Positions 8,560 through 16,468 of a stretch of DNA of 64,000 nt are shown piece after piece. A model generated the notes under the pieces. That model worked only from the letters and a program-made list of their open reading frames with translations, was not told the origin of the DNA and made no database searches. The stretch comes from Cryobacterium cheniae (lineage in GTDB: Bacteria; Actinomycetota; Actinomycetes; Actinomycetales; Microbacteriaceae), in the NCBI RefSeq assembly GCF_004403395.1, contig NZ_SOGN01000049.1, forward strand, positions 96,105 to 160,104. Direction: 5' to 3'. The number at the start of each line of letters is the position of its first letter. Within the stretch, counting starts at the first letter, position 1. Position numbers and translations under genes: made by a program.

Positions 8560-9255
8560 TCAGTGAGCCTGCACCTGGATTTGGACCTGAACGAGTGTTT
8601 GCGGAGAGAGCTGGTCCGTCCAGGTGCCGGTCAATACGGCTGTTGGCGCGTGGTCGTCGAAAGCGGCGGGCCGACTCGATCCCCGGCTCTGGGAGTCACG
8701 CCGGGTGAGCAGCCGCTCCACGACCAGTCGGAGGGTGCCCGATTCCACAACCGTCGTGCCACGATCGTGCCGGGTGGACACCGGGCCGGCCGAAGACAGC
8801 GAGGGCAAGGGTGTGTCACTCTTCCCGCTTCCGACGACGACTGCCGTCGACTCACGGAGGACCCGCTCTCCGTCGATGTCGATGTACTGATCGGCCTGGC
8901 GCCCACCCGTGAGCGCGGCCGTGGCGACAGCCGTCAGATACGCGGGGTCTCCGGTAGCGTCGTACACCCACCGCCGGCCCAGCACTGAATGCTGCATCGT
9001 ACCGATGAGCCAGGCCTCACCGTCCACGAGCGGTGCGCCACGGTAGGTCAGCGGTATCTGCAGAACGGGGCCGTCGCCAACCGTGACCAGTATGGTTTCG
9101 ATTCCGACCTCGCCATCAGGGTCGTCGAAGCGGAACGAGCCAACGCTCGTGAAGCTCGCGCCGTCGCTGCCTTCACACCACGGCTGGGTCGGCGCCCACG
9201 CCTCGATGAGTTCGATCTTCGACGGCCGCAGCTCGGCCTGATAGAGGAGTGCCAT
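8560..9255 (-). CDS. Stand-alone maltokinase N-terminal cap-like protein
   Basis: A 231-residue soluble protein starting MALLYQAELRPSKIELIEAW, with GSFRFDDPDGEVGIET and VLQIPLTYRGAPL. This pattern is found in the N-terminal cap domain of actinobacterial maltokinases and in free-standing CG0192-like proteins. Here no kinase domain follows; the C-terminal third is a polar, Ser/Thr-rich strand region. The role of free-standing caps is not established. A phosphotransferase-fold gene lies 1.1 kb away in the opposite orientation. The 170 bases between it and the M50 gene show no gene. Confidence 0.75.
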   Translation of the reverse strand: MALLYQAELRPSKIELIEAWAPTQPWCEGSDGASFTSVGSFRFDDPDGEVGIETILVTVGDGPVLQIPLTYRGAPLVDGEAWLIGTMQHSVLGRRWVYDATGDPAYLTAVATAALTGGRQADQYIDIDGERVLRESTAVVVGSGKSDTPLPSLSSAGPVSTRHDRGTTVVESGTLRLVVERLLTRRDSQSRGSSRPAAFDDHAPTAVLTGTWTDQLSPQTLVQVQIQVQAH

Positions 9256-9809
9256 ACCGCAGATTCTAGGGGGGCAGCACTCCCCCTGCCCGCATCCCGC
9301 GCGTCAGGAGACGGACTCGCCGCTGCAAGGGACTTGCCGCTGCGCCAGGCGTTCAGGCAGCCGACGAGGGCCAGGGAGGCCAGCAGAACGCCGACCATGC
9401 CCGAGGCGAAAAGACCGTGCGTGGCGAGCAGTCCCCACAGCGTCTCGCTGGCCGCGGCGACGGCATCCGGACGCCGGCGCTGAACGGGGTCGGGGTGCCT
9501 GGTCCGGCTGATGCCACCCGGGCCCGGTGGGAGTTTCCCGCCTGACGGTTGACGGGCCTGCCGGTGCTTCGGCTCAGGACGCGACGTTCTCGGTCGCGCC
9601 GGGCACGGCACCCGGGACCGGCTTTCGGCGGCTCAGCTTGTCCAGCGCACGGAATCCACGGACGATGGGCGTGCGTGATACCGAGACATCCACGGTTCGA
9701 CCCGAAGGCACCTCGGAAATTGATTGTGCTTGCACGCTTCTTTGTCCGCAGCGGATGTGGCCGGTCCCCAATGCGAGAATCAGAATATGACCTCCACCGA
9801 TCGCCGCTC
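9256..9809. other. Gene-poor stretch between cap-like protein and DUF1232 gene
   Basis: No convincing complete gene. On the minus strand, about 9355-9470, one frame encodes a hydrophobic stretch (SETLWGLLATHGLFASGM, then VGVLLASLALVGCLNAW) that looks like a real membrane segment. It has no credible start or end, and its frame runs into the antisense of the cap-like gene. It may be the remains of a small membrane protein. Confidence 0.35.
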
Positions 9810-10232
9810 ATGACGTCCTGGTTGGAAGTCGTGCTGGGCATGCTGGGCGGTTTGGTGGTGTTGTGGTTGGCCCTGGTTCTTGTCCTCTGGCTGGAACAGA
9901 GGCGGCACCCTGGCGGTTTTTCGCTCCCTGACCTTCTGCGCCTCGCGCCTGATGTCGCACGGCTGCTCAACCGTCTCTCGGGCGATCGCAAAGTGTCGTT
10001 TGGTGTTCGAATCTGGCTTGCCGTTCTTTTGGTCTACTTGCTGTCGCCGATTGACCTAATTCCGGACTTCATCCCGGTTCTCGGCTACGCCGACGACGCA
10101 ATCGTGGTCGCAATCGCTCTGCGCTTCGCGACTCGCCGGGCGGGTCGTGAAGCGGTCCAACGACATTGGCCAGGAACTCCCGAAGGCCTATCAGCCGTAC
10201 TCCGGCTGGCTGGTTTGAAATCAACCACCTAG
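9810..10232 (+). CDS. DUF1232 (YkvA-like) membrane protein
   Basis: About 140 residues. An N-terminal membrane segment (residues 5-28, ending in LWLEQRR) is followed by a DUF1232 domain. Its core is VYLLSPIDLIPDFIPVLGYADDA near residues 75-97, with the family motif SPIDLIPD. The domain is a short paired-helix membrane unit of unknown function. I favour the ATG at 9810 because hydrophobic sequence begins there; an ATG at 9771 would add 13 residues, and neither has a strong ribosome site. Confidence 0.82.
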   Translation: MTSWLEVVLGMLGGLVVLWLALVLVLWLEQRRHPGGFSLPDLLRLAPDVARLLNRLSGDRKVSFGVRIWLAVLLVYLLSPIDLIPDFIPVLGYADDAIVVAIALRFATRRAGREAVQRHWPGTPEGLSAVLRLAGLKSTT

Positions 10233-10389
10233 GCCGTGTGTCTTCTCGATAATGCGACCGAACGTTGGAACGTGTCTCAAGGTCGGGACACACTGCTGCG
10301 AAAGTTCTGACATCCGGAAGATATCGATAGTCGGGCCGTTCGCTCGACATCCCTGCGTGCGTACCGCGTGCGGCCCTTAGGTTGGACTA

Positions 10390-11127
10390 ATGGATGAAGA
10401 GGTTCTGGTGGGAGGGAACTCGAGCACGGTCGTGCGGGTCGGCGACACCGTTCACCGCCCGTCCGGACCCTGGACTCCCGCGGTCCATCAGCTTCTGACC
10501 ACACTCCGCGCGGCGGGCGTGACGGAAATCCCTGAGCCATTCGGCCTGGACGAGGAGGGCCGCGAGGTACTCTCCTACCTCCCGGGGATCGTCGGCAATT
10601 ACCCGATGCCACCCTGGATGTGGTCGCGGACGATTCTGCTCGAGGCCGGGGCCTTGCTCCGGCGCGTACATGACGCCAGCGTGCCACTCGCGCATCGAGC
10701 CGACATATGGCAGCTGCCTGCGCACGAGCCGATCGAGGTGATGTGCCTCAACGACGTCGCTCCGTACAACATGGTTTTCCAAGACGGGCACATCACGGGC
10801 CTGATCGATGTCGACATGGCCTCCCCCGGGCCTCGGATCTGGGATCTCGCTTACCTCGCGTATCGGCTGGTCCCGCTCGGCGAGTACACAGACGAGGACG
10901 TGCCGGATTCGGATGCTCGCCCGGGTCGGCTCGCTGCACTCATTCGTGCCTACGGTTATGACTTCGCCCAGGCCGCCATTCTGCGTACAGCAGCAGACCG
11001 CCTGGCAGATCTTGCCGTTTTCACGGACCGACGTGCCACCGACACCGGTCGCAATGATTTCGTCGACCACGCCGCACTCTACCGACGCGACCGCGACCGA
11101 CTTCTCGACCTGAGCGCACGCGCGTAG
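10390..11127 (+). CDS. Aminoglycoside phosphotransferase-family protein with altered catalytic loop
   Basis: A 245-residue APH-fold small-molecule kinase. The N-lobe is short (VLVGGNSSTVVRVGDTVHR). The catalytic loop reads MCLNDVAPYNMVF where relatives have HND, so the His of the H-x-D motif is Leu while the catalytic Asp and metal-binding Asn remain. The second metal motif, GLIDVDMASPGPRIWDLA, is normal. A single A-to-T change (CAC to CTC) would explain the difference. Family assignment is good; substrate is unknown, and activity is uncertain because of the substitution. Confidence 0.82.
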   Translation: MDEEVLVGGNSSTVVRVGDTVHRPSGPWTPAVHQLLTTLRAAGVTEIPEPFGLDEEGREVLSYLPGIVGNYPMPPWMWSRTILLEAGALLRRVHDASVPLAHRADIWQLPAHEPIEVMCLNDVAPYNMVFQDGHITGLIDVDMASPGPRIWDLAYLAYRLVPLGEYTDEDVPDSDARPGRLAALIRAYGYDFAQAAILRTAADRLADLAVFTDRRATDTGRNDFVDHAALYRRDRDRLLDLSARA

Positions 11128-11220
11128 CTCCAGGCTTCGCCGGCCCCCTCGAAGTCGGTTGCCGGCTTCGGGTGGGCGATCGAGGGACTGGTCGAACTTG
11201 ACGTCTGTCGCTCCCGCCGA

Positions 11221-12513
11221 TCAGAACGGCGCGGGCTCGGCTTCAACCTGCGACGCCGCGCCCGTGCGCGCCGGTGCACGTGCCGGCACAGGTGACGCCG
11301 GGCGGATGATCGTGGCCGGCTCGCTCACGAAGGTGCGCCCGGTCGGTGACGTCCACTGCAGCAATCCGTCGCCGAGGTGGCGCACCTGCCATCCGGTCTC
11401 GCTTTTCAATGCATGACACCCTGGGCATAGATGGGCGAGGTTGTCGTGCGCGGTCAGCCCGTCGAACTGCCAATCCAGGGAATGGTCGAGATCACAGTGC
11501 GCCGCCGACCGGTTGCAGCCGGGGAACCGACACGTTTTGTCCCGCACCCGCAGGAACCGTTTCAGATCTTTGGGCACCTGGAACCGGTCGCGGCCGACGG
11601 AGAGCACCGCCCCGGTCTCCGGGTGCACCAGGATGCGGCTGAAGCTCGGCGCCCCGGCCGCGATCTGCCGAGCCGTGTCCGGGTCGATCGGACCGTACCC
11701 CTCCAGAAACCCCGGTTCCTCACTTACCCCCATCAGGGTCAACACCGGAACGGTCACGTTCACCGCGCCCCGAATGCCCTCGCCCACTCCGGACGGGGTG
11801 ACCCCGTCGAGGATGATGTCCGCGAACACATCCGCCGTCAACTGGGTCCGCGTGCGCTCCTCCTCCGGGCCCTGCAGGCTCACCGCGCCGAGCATCACCC
11901 GCTCGTGAGCCGCCGCCACCTTCTCCGCTGTGTCATAGAGAGTCAGCGACGCCATACCGTCGGGTTCGGGCTCGAAGAACACCGCCCGGTCCCGGATGGA
12001 CTTCTGGTGCCGGGCCGTGATCGTCCTCGGATGCAGGCGCTCCCGGAGCAGCCGCGCCCGGCACTTGAGCTTCGACGCCGTCAGCGTGCCTGCCGACCCC
12101 AGCACCTCCGCCTCGAACGCCGGCCGCGCCTCCTCCGGCACCGACCACGCCTGATCGATCACCACCCTCGCCTGCTGGTAACTGATCTCCCCGGTCGCCA
12201 GCGCGGCGCGGGTCGCGGGAAGTTCGTCGGCCAGGGCCCGGCTCTCCGCGATCAGGTTCTCCGCCGTACGCCGCGGAACCCGGAGCGTGCAGGCCAGCTC
12301 GCTCACGAACTCCCGCTCCGCGACCTCGGCGGCACCCCACCGGGACCCCGGCAGCCTCGCCGCCGCGATCGCCCGCGCCTGCCCGAACCGGCGACCCGCC
12401 TCGACCAGGTCCGCCCGCCGGGCGAACGCCTGCGCGATGGCCCGTTCGGCCGCCGCGATCGCCTCGAAATGCGCCGCGAGGGCCTCTTGCTCTTCGATGA
12501 ATGAGGGCTTCAT
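11221..12513 (-). CDS. DUF222 domain-containing HNH endonuclease
   Basis: A 430-residue protein of the large actinobacterial DUF222/HNH family. The N-terminal two thirds are helical with ERAIAQAFARRADLVEAGR and a DUF222 core (AENLIAESRALADELPATRAAL). The C-terminal HNH nuclease has two zinc Cys pairs and the active-site CDLDHSLDW, ending near HDNLAHLCPGCHALKSE. I used the ATG at 12513 (MKPSFIEE) rather than the longer frame. Such genes often occur in many copies and have been associated with mobile introns or 13E12-type repeats; no repeat boundaries are visible here. Confidence 0.88.
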   Translation of the reverse strand: MKPSFIEEQEALAAHFEAIAAAERAIAQAFARRADLVEAGRRFGQARAIAAARLPGSRWGAAEVAEREFVSELACTLRVPRRTAENLIAESRALADELPATRAALATGEISYQQARVVIDQAWSVPEEARPAFEAEVLGSAGTLTASKLKCRARLLRERLHPRTITARHQKSIRDRAVFFEPEPDGMASLTLYDTAEKVAAAHERVMLGAVSLQGPEEERTRTQLTADVFADIILDGVTPSGVGEGIRGAVNVTVPVLTLMGVSEEPGFLEGYGPIDPDTARQIAAGAPSFSRILVHPETGAVLSVGRDRFQVPKDLKRFLRVRDKTCRFPGCNRSAAHCDLDHSLDWQFDGLTAHDNLAHLCPGCHALKSETGWQVRHLGDGLLQWTSPTGRTFVSEPATIIRPASPVPARAPARTGAASQVEAEPAPF

Positions 12514-12641
12514 GACACACACGTTACGGGCACCCACCGACACTGTCCGCAGCATCCACCCACCCACAAACGCACTGTGGATAACCCGATCAAACCCGGT
12601 TTGTGGAGGACGCAGTTCAGCCTCACCAATCCCGGCGAGGC

Positions 12642-13373
12642 TCAGCCGGCGGCACCGAACCAGGTGGTGACACCGGGTGAGTAAAGCACCGAGTCCGGCG
12701 CGCGTCCGGCCAGCCCGGGGAACCCCGCCACGGCGAGCAGGGTGTCATCGAGACTGATCAGCTCGGCCTGGAAGAGCTCCCACGGTTCGTGGTGGTTCCG
12801 CAGGTGCATCGTACGGCCTCGTGTGCGCGTGAACAGCGCCCAGCGCGCCGTCAGGAAGTCCGCGAGCGGGTCGCCGACGACCGGACGGGCGGTCGGCCGC
12901 ACCACGATGTCAGTGTGCGCCGCGGCGGCCAGGTGGCGGCGTGAGGTATAGCGGTACTCCCCCGCCGCAACCTCGAGGCGGGTTCGAGACCACATGTACG
13001 GGATCGAGAACAGTGCCCGGGCGGCCAGCACCGCGGCGAGGCGGGAGGCCTCCAGCGACACGAAGACCACGCCGCGGCGCCCGTTCGCGTCCACCGCGTA
13101 CAGGCGCACGTTCACCTCGACGAAGGTGCCGAAGTAGGGAATGGGCGGGCTGCCGAAGACGGTGGCCCGGTCGAGCACGAACGGGATCAGCCCGACCCAG
13201 CTGGTGCCGTCGAACTCGTCGGGCGCCAGGCCCTCCGGCAGCAGCGGCGCAACGAGTGCCGCGTCGACACGCCAGTGCACGAACATCAGGTTCGACCAGC
13301 GCTGGCTGGAGGATGCCCGGCCGGCGAGGCGGGGCGCGACCGCCGAGATCGGGTCCATCGCGGCATCCGTCAT
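12642..13373 (-). CDS. DUF2071 domain-containing protein (YqjF-like)
   Basis: About 243 residues from the ATG at 13373 (MTDAAMDPIS). The DUF2071 pattern is clear: QRWSNLMFVHWRVDAALVAPLLPEGL near the start, WVGLIPFVL, then FVEVNVRLYAVDANGRRGVVFVSLEA and an acetoacetate-decarboxylase-like beta-barrel C-terminus. Function of the family is unknown. It stands alone, 128 bases from the HNH gene and with a 277-base upstream region without a gene. Confidence 0.85.
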   Translation of the reverse strand: MTDAAMDPISAVAPRLAGRASSSQRWSNLMFVHWRVDAALVAPLLPEGLAPDEFDGTSWVGLIPFVLDRATVFGSPPIPYFGTFVEVNVRLYAVDANGRRGVVFVSLEASRLAAVLAARALFSIPYMWSRTRLEVAAGEYRYTSRRHLAAAAHTDIVVRPTARPVVGDPLADFLTARWALFTRTRGRTMHLRNHHEPWELFQAELISLDDTLLAVAGFPGLAGRAPDSVLYSPGVTTWFGAAG

Positions 13374-13650
13374 CTGGAATTCTCCCCTTGCTCGCCGTGC
13401 TGCACGGAGCGGCCGGATGTGCCCCGCAAGCAACCACGTTACCCGTCCGGGAACCGCTTCCACTTCGCCGCCACGGAGTCGTTCACCCGCTGAAATACGG
13501 CCGAATCCGGCCTTCCGCCGAGATTAGTCGCGACGCTTTGCTGCCTTACCGCCATCATGGGCGTGTACGGCAATTTTCACCACACTCATTTGAAGGCGAC
13601 CCGCACGGCGATCGCCCGCTGATTCTGGGCTGAGGGTCGACACCCCGCTA

Positions 13651-14868
13651 TCAGTTGATCCGTCCGGCAACGTGACCGGCCAGGCCGATCAATTTCGCCT
13701 TGAGTTCGTCGACATTTGATTCGGGACTCGATTCAGCGTTCAGTCTCACCCAATTACCTCCGATGACGGCGTTGAGACTGCACCCGAGGTGGAATCCGCA
13801 GCCGAAGGTGGCACGGTCCACTCCCACGATCGGCTCCTCGACAACCTGAAGGGCGCCTGTGGGAACGAGGAGCTCCGCTGCCCGATCGAACGCCCAGGCG
13901 CCTCCGTGCAGCGCAGCCATGTAGCCGACAAACGTGGTCTCGTCCTCCAGAAACCAGAGACAGCGGTCCACCCCGGCGTCTTCCGTAGCGGCGGCCAGCA
14001 GGCTCCAACCGCCACCGGAGCCTCCGTCGCCACCGATGCTGACGCCCGGAACGGTCAGGGCGTCGGCAACTTCGGCGGCGGTGGCGTACGAGCAATCGGC
14101 CGGGAGAGTCGCGGTATCGGCCGGCGGCTGCCAAAGCGGCCCCGCAGCAGATGCGCGCGACACCCGGCCGACCACGGCCTCAAGGAGCGGCTGCACTCGG
14201 GCTGCTACCCCGCGGTCGTCCACGTTGGTGGCAACCTCGATTCCCTGGATTTCCAGATCGATCCAGGCACCGTGAACGAGGATGTTCGCCGTGCAGCTGG
14301 AATCGTTGCCCCGGCCGAAGCATTGGACTCCACCGGCCTCCCCATAGGTCGCCGTCACCGTGCTGAGTGCGGAGGCGTACATGGTCGCGTAGCGTTCCCA
14401 CTGGTCGACGGAATCCGGAAGAATGAGCAGCGTCACGCCCCGATAGCCGGGGGCGGTGCCGCCGGGCTCAGGTACGACACCGTTACTGGCAGCGCAGGCC
14501 GTGCCGCCCCGCTGGCCGATGGAGTAGGCGGCCGGTGTCGCGTAACCCGGATTCGCGGTGAACTCGACCGCTGACAGCCCAGGGGCTACGGCCGCGGCGA
14601 CGACTGTCTCCGGAAGAAGCTCGCTACAGGTCAAGCCGAGACGAGACGAGGGTGCGGAGGCCGCCGTGGGCGGTGCAGAGGTCCCGCTGGGTGGTGCTGA
14701 GGAGCTGGTGGAATCGGTCGCTGAGGCCGACCCCCCACGGTGCGATTCAGCGCCGCAGCCGGTGAGAACGACGGCGATGACCAAGCCGACTGCAACGGCC
14801 ATGACGCGTCGGACGCTGGACCGTGACGATGCTCGCCGACATCTGCTGGTGTGTGCTGCTTCAAGCAT
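13651..14868 (-). CDS. Putative secreted lipoprotein
   Basis: A 405-residue protein with a basic N-terminus, a hydrophobic segment (residues 23-36) and a lipobox ending LTGC at Cys38. A Ser/Thr/Ala/Pro-rich linker (about 40-75) tethers the mature domain. The rest contains two similar halves, each beginning near a conserved Cys (LTCSELLPETVVAAAV, and DCSYATAAEVADAL), suggesting an internal duplication of about 150 residues. No catalytic motif is recognised. An internal ATG near 14802 would shorten the signal peptide. It lies 20 bases after the flotillin-like gene's coordinates but on the same strand downstream of it, so the two could share a transcript. Confidence 0.72.
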   Translation of the reverse strand: MLEAAHTSRCRRASSRSSVRRVMAVAVGLVIAVVLTGCGAESHRGGSASATDSTSSSAPPSGTSAPPTAASAPSSRLGLTCSELLPETVVAAAVAPGLSAVEFTANPGYATPAAYSIGQRGGTACAASNGVVPEPGGTAPGYRGVTLLILPDSVDQWERYATMYASALSTVTATYGEAGGVQCFGRGNDSSCTANILVHGAWIDLEIQGIEVATNVDDRGVAARVQPLLEAVVGRVSRASAAGPLWQPPADTATLPADCSYATAAEVADALTVPGVSIGGDGGSGGGWSLLAAATEDAGVDRCLWFLEDETTFVGYMAALHGGAWAFDRAAELLVPTGALQVVEEPIVGVDRATFGCGFHLGCSLNAVIGGNWVRLNAESSPESNVDELKAKLIGLAGHVAGRIN

Positions 14869-14888
14869 GGGATCCCTCGTTTCGGGCG

Positions 14889-16334
14889 CTAGGCCTCGAC
14901 GGCCGGTGCGGCCAAAGCGTGGTCGACGTCGGCCTGCTGGGCGGTCGTGAGCGGCGCCTGCGGCTTGGCGGTCTTCACCGCGGAGGCACCGGCAGCGACT
15001 CCGCCGACGAGGTTGCCGAGCAGTTCCCGGATGCCGAGGCCCATGGTGGACTTGAGCACCCCGTCGACCTCGGTGAAGCCGGACGCGACGTTCTTGGTCA
15101 GCTGGCTGGCGCCATCCGTGGAGATGACCGTCAGGCTGTCGATGTTCGCCATCGGGGCGGCCAGCTCGCGGGCGATCTCGGGCAGCATCTCCACCATGCG
15201 TAGCTGGATCAACGCCTCGCTCTGCTCGGCGACGGCCTCGGCGGACAGCCGCGTGGCGGTCGCTTCCGCGGTACCGCGGGCCAGGATGGCGTCGGCCTCG
15301 GCCTGACCCTCCGCGCGGAGGGCCTCGGCGTTGGCGATACGGCTATCGCGGTCGGCGTTCGCGCCGGCCACGGCGGCCTCGGCCGCCGCGCTGGCGGTCA
15401 CCCGGATGCGGTACGCGTCGGCGTCGGCGATCGCGTTGACCTCGGATTCCAGCTCGGCCTTGCGGAGCGACGCGCGCCGCTGAGCGGTGAGCTCCTGCTC
15501 CTGCACGATGGCCTGCTGGGCTTTGGCCTCGGCCAGCGGCTTGGCCGCGGCGGCTTCCGCGGCGGCCTTGTCGGTATCCAGCTGCAACGCGGCCTTCCGG
15601 AGTGCCAGCGTGTTCTGGGCCTCGGCGATGGCCTGCTCGGCCAGGATGGAGGCCTCCTGGGCCTCCCGGTTGGCCTGGTGCTCGGCGACCTCGGCCTGGC
15701 GCCGCACCTTGGCCTGCTCCGCGCGGCCGAGGTCGCGGATGTAGTCGTTCTCGTCGGTGATGCCCTTGATCTCGAATGAGTCGACATCGACTCCCTGGTT
15801 CGCGAGGGACTCCCGCGCGGTCGCCAGCACGGAGGAGCCGAGCTCGTCACGCTTCTGGATGATGGTCATCACGTTGGTTCCGCCGATCGAGGACCGCAGC
15901 GAACCGGACAGCACCTCCTGGGCGAACCCGTCGATGTTCTTGTCCTGGCCGAGGAATCGCTGCGCGGCGGCACGGATGGCGGCCGGGTCGTCGCCGACCT
16001 TGACGATCGCGACGGCTTCCACGGTCAGGGTGACGCCGTTCTGGTCCTGGGCGAGGGCCGTGATCTCGATCGCCCGGCTCCGGAGGCTGATCTTGAACGC
16101 CTTCTGGAAGAAGGGGGTGATGAACACACCTTGGCCGTGAACGACGCGCTGCCCGGATTCCTCCAACGTGGCACCGTCGACGATGGTCTTTTTCGACTTC
16201 TTGCCGGTGATGACCAGGGCCTCGTCCGGCCCCGCGTTCTTGTAGACGGTTTTGGCGTAGATCAGGCCGACCAGGAAGACGACGATGCCCAGAGTGATGA
16301 GACCGGCGATGGGGCTGAGCAGGAATTCGAACAT
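14889..16334 (-). CDS. Flotillin-like SPFH/band 7 protein
   Basis: A 481-residue membrane scaffold protein. Residues 5-27 form one membrane anchor, followed by an SPFH domain (GPDEALVITGKKSKKTIVDG to about residue 200, with RSRAIEITALAQDQNGVTL). A long coiled coil follows, rich in Ala, Glu and Gln (EQAIAEAQNTLALRKAALQ), then a C-terminal tail. Flotillins organise membrane microdomains. I placed the start at MFEFLLSP because the upstream in-frame part is not membrane-like. Confidence 0.9.
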   Translation of the reverse strand: MFEFLLSPIAGLITLGIVVFLVGLIYAKTVYKNAGPDEALVITGKKSKKTIVDGATLEESGQRVVHGQGVFITPFFQKAFKISLRSRAIEITALAQDQNGVTLTVEAVAIVKVGDDPAAIRAAAQRFLGQDKNIDGFAQEVLSGSLRSSIGGTNVMTIIQKRDELGSSVLATARESLANQGVDVDSFEIKGITDENDYIRDLGRAEQAKVRRQAEVAEHQANREAQEASILAEQAIAEAQNTLALRKAALQLDTDKAAAEAAAAKPLAEAKAQQAIVQEQELTAQRRASLRKAELESEVNAIADADAYRIRVTASAAAEAAVAGANADRDSRIANAEALRAEGQAEADAILARGTAEATATRLSAEAVAEQSEALIQLRMVEMLPEIARELAAPMANIDSLTVISTDGASQLTKNVASGFTEVDGVLKSTMGLGIRELLGNLVGGVAAGASAVKTAKPQAPLTTAQQADVDHALAAPAVEA

Positions 16335-16468
16335 GGGGTCCTTCCGTTCCGCCGGCACGAAGATCATGCGCGCGGCCTGGCACACCGCGCGGCGCGCAGG
16401 GGCACAAGACCCTCGAAGCCTAGTGGTCCGAGTCCGGCGGAACCATTCCCATTCGGGGGGGGGCTCGG

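Noticed and set aside
16455..16468. Run of nine G next to the LuxR stop, as a phase-variable tract
   Set aside because: It lies outside the coding region and away from any promoter of the gene, so a length change would have no obvious effect; it could also be a base-count error.
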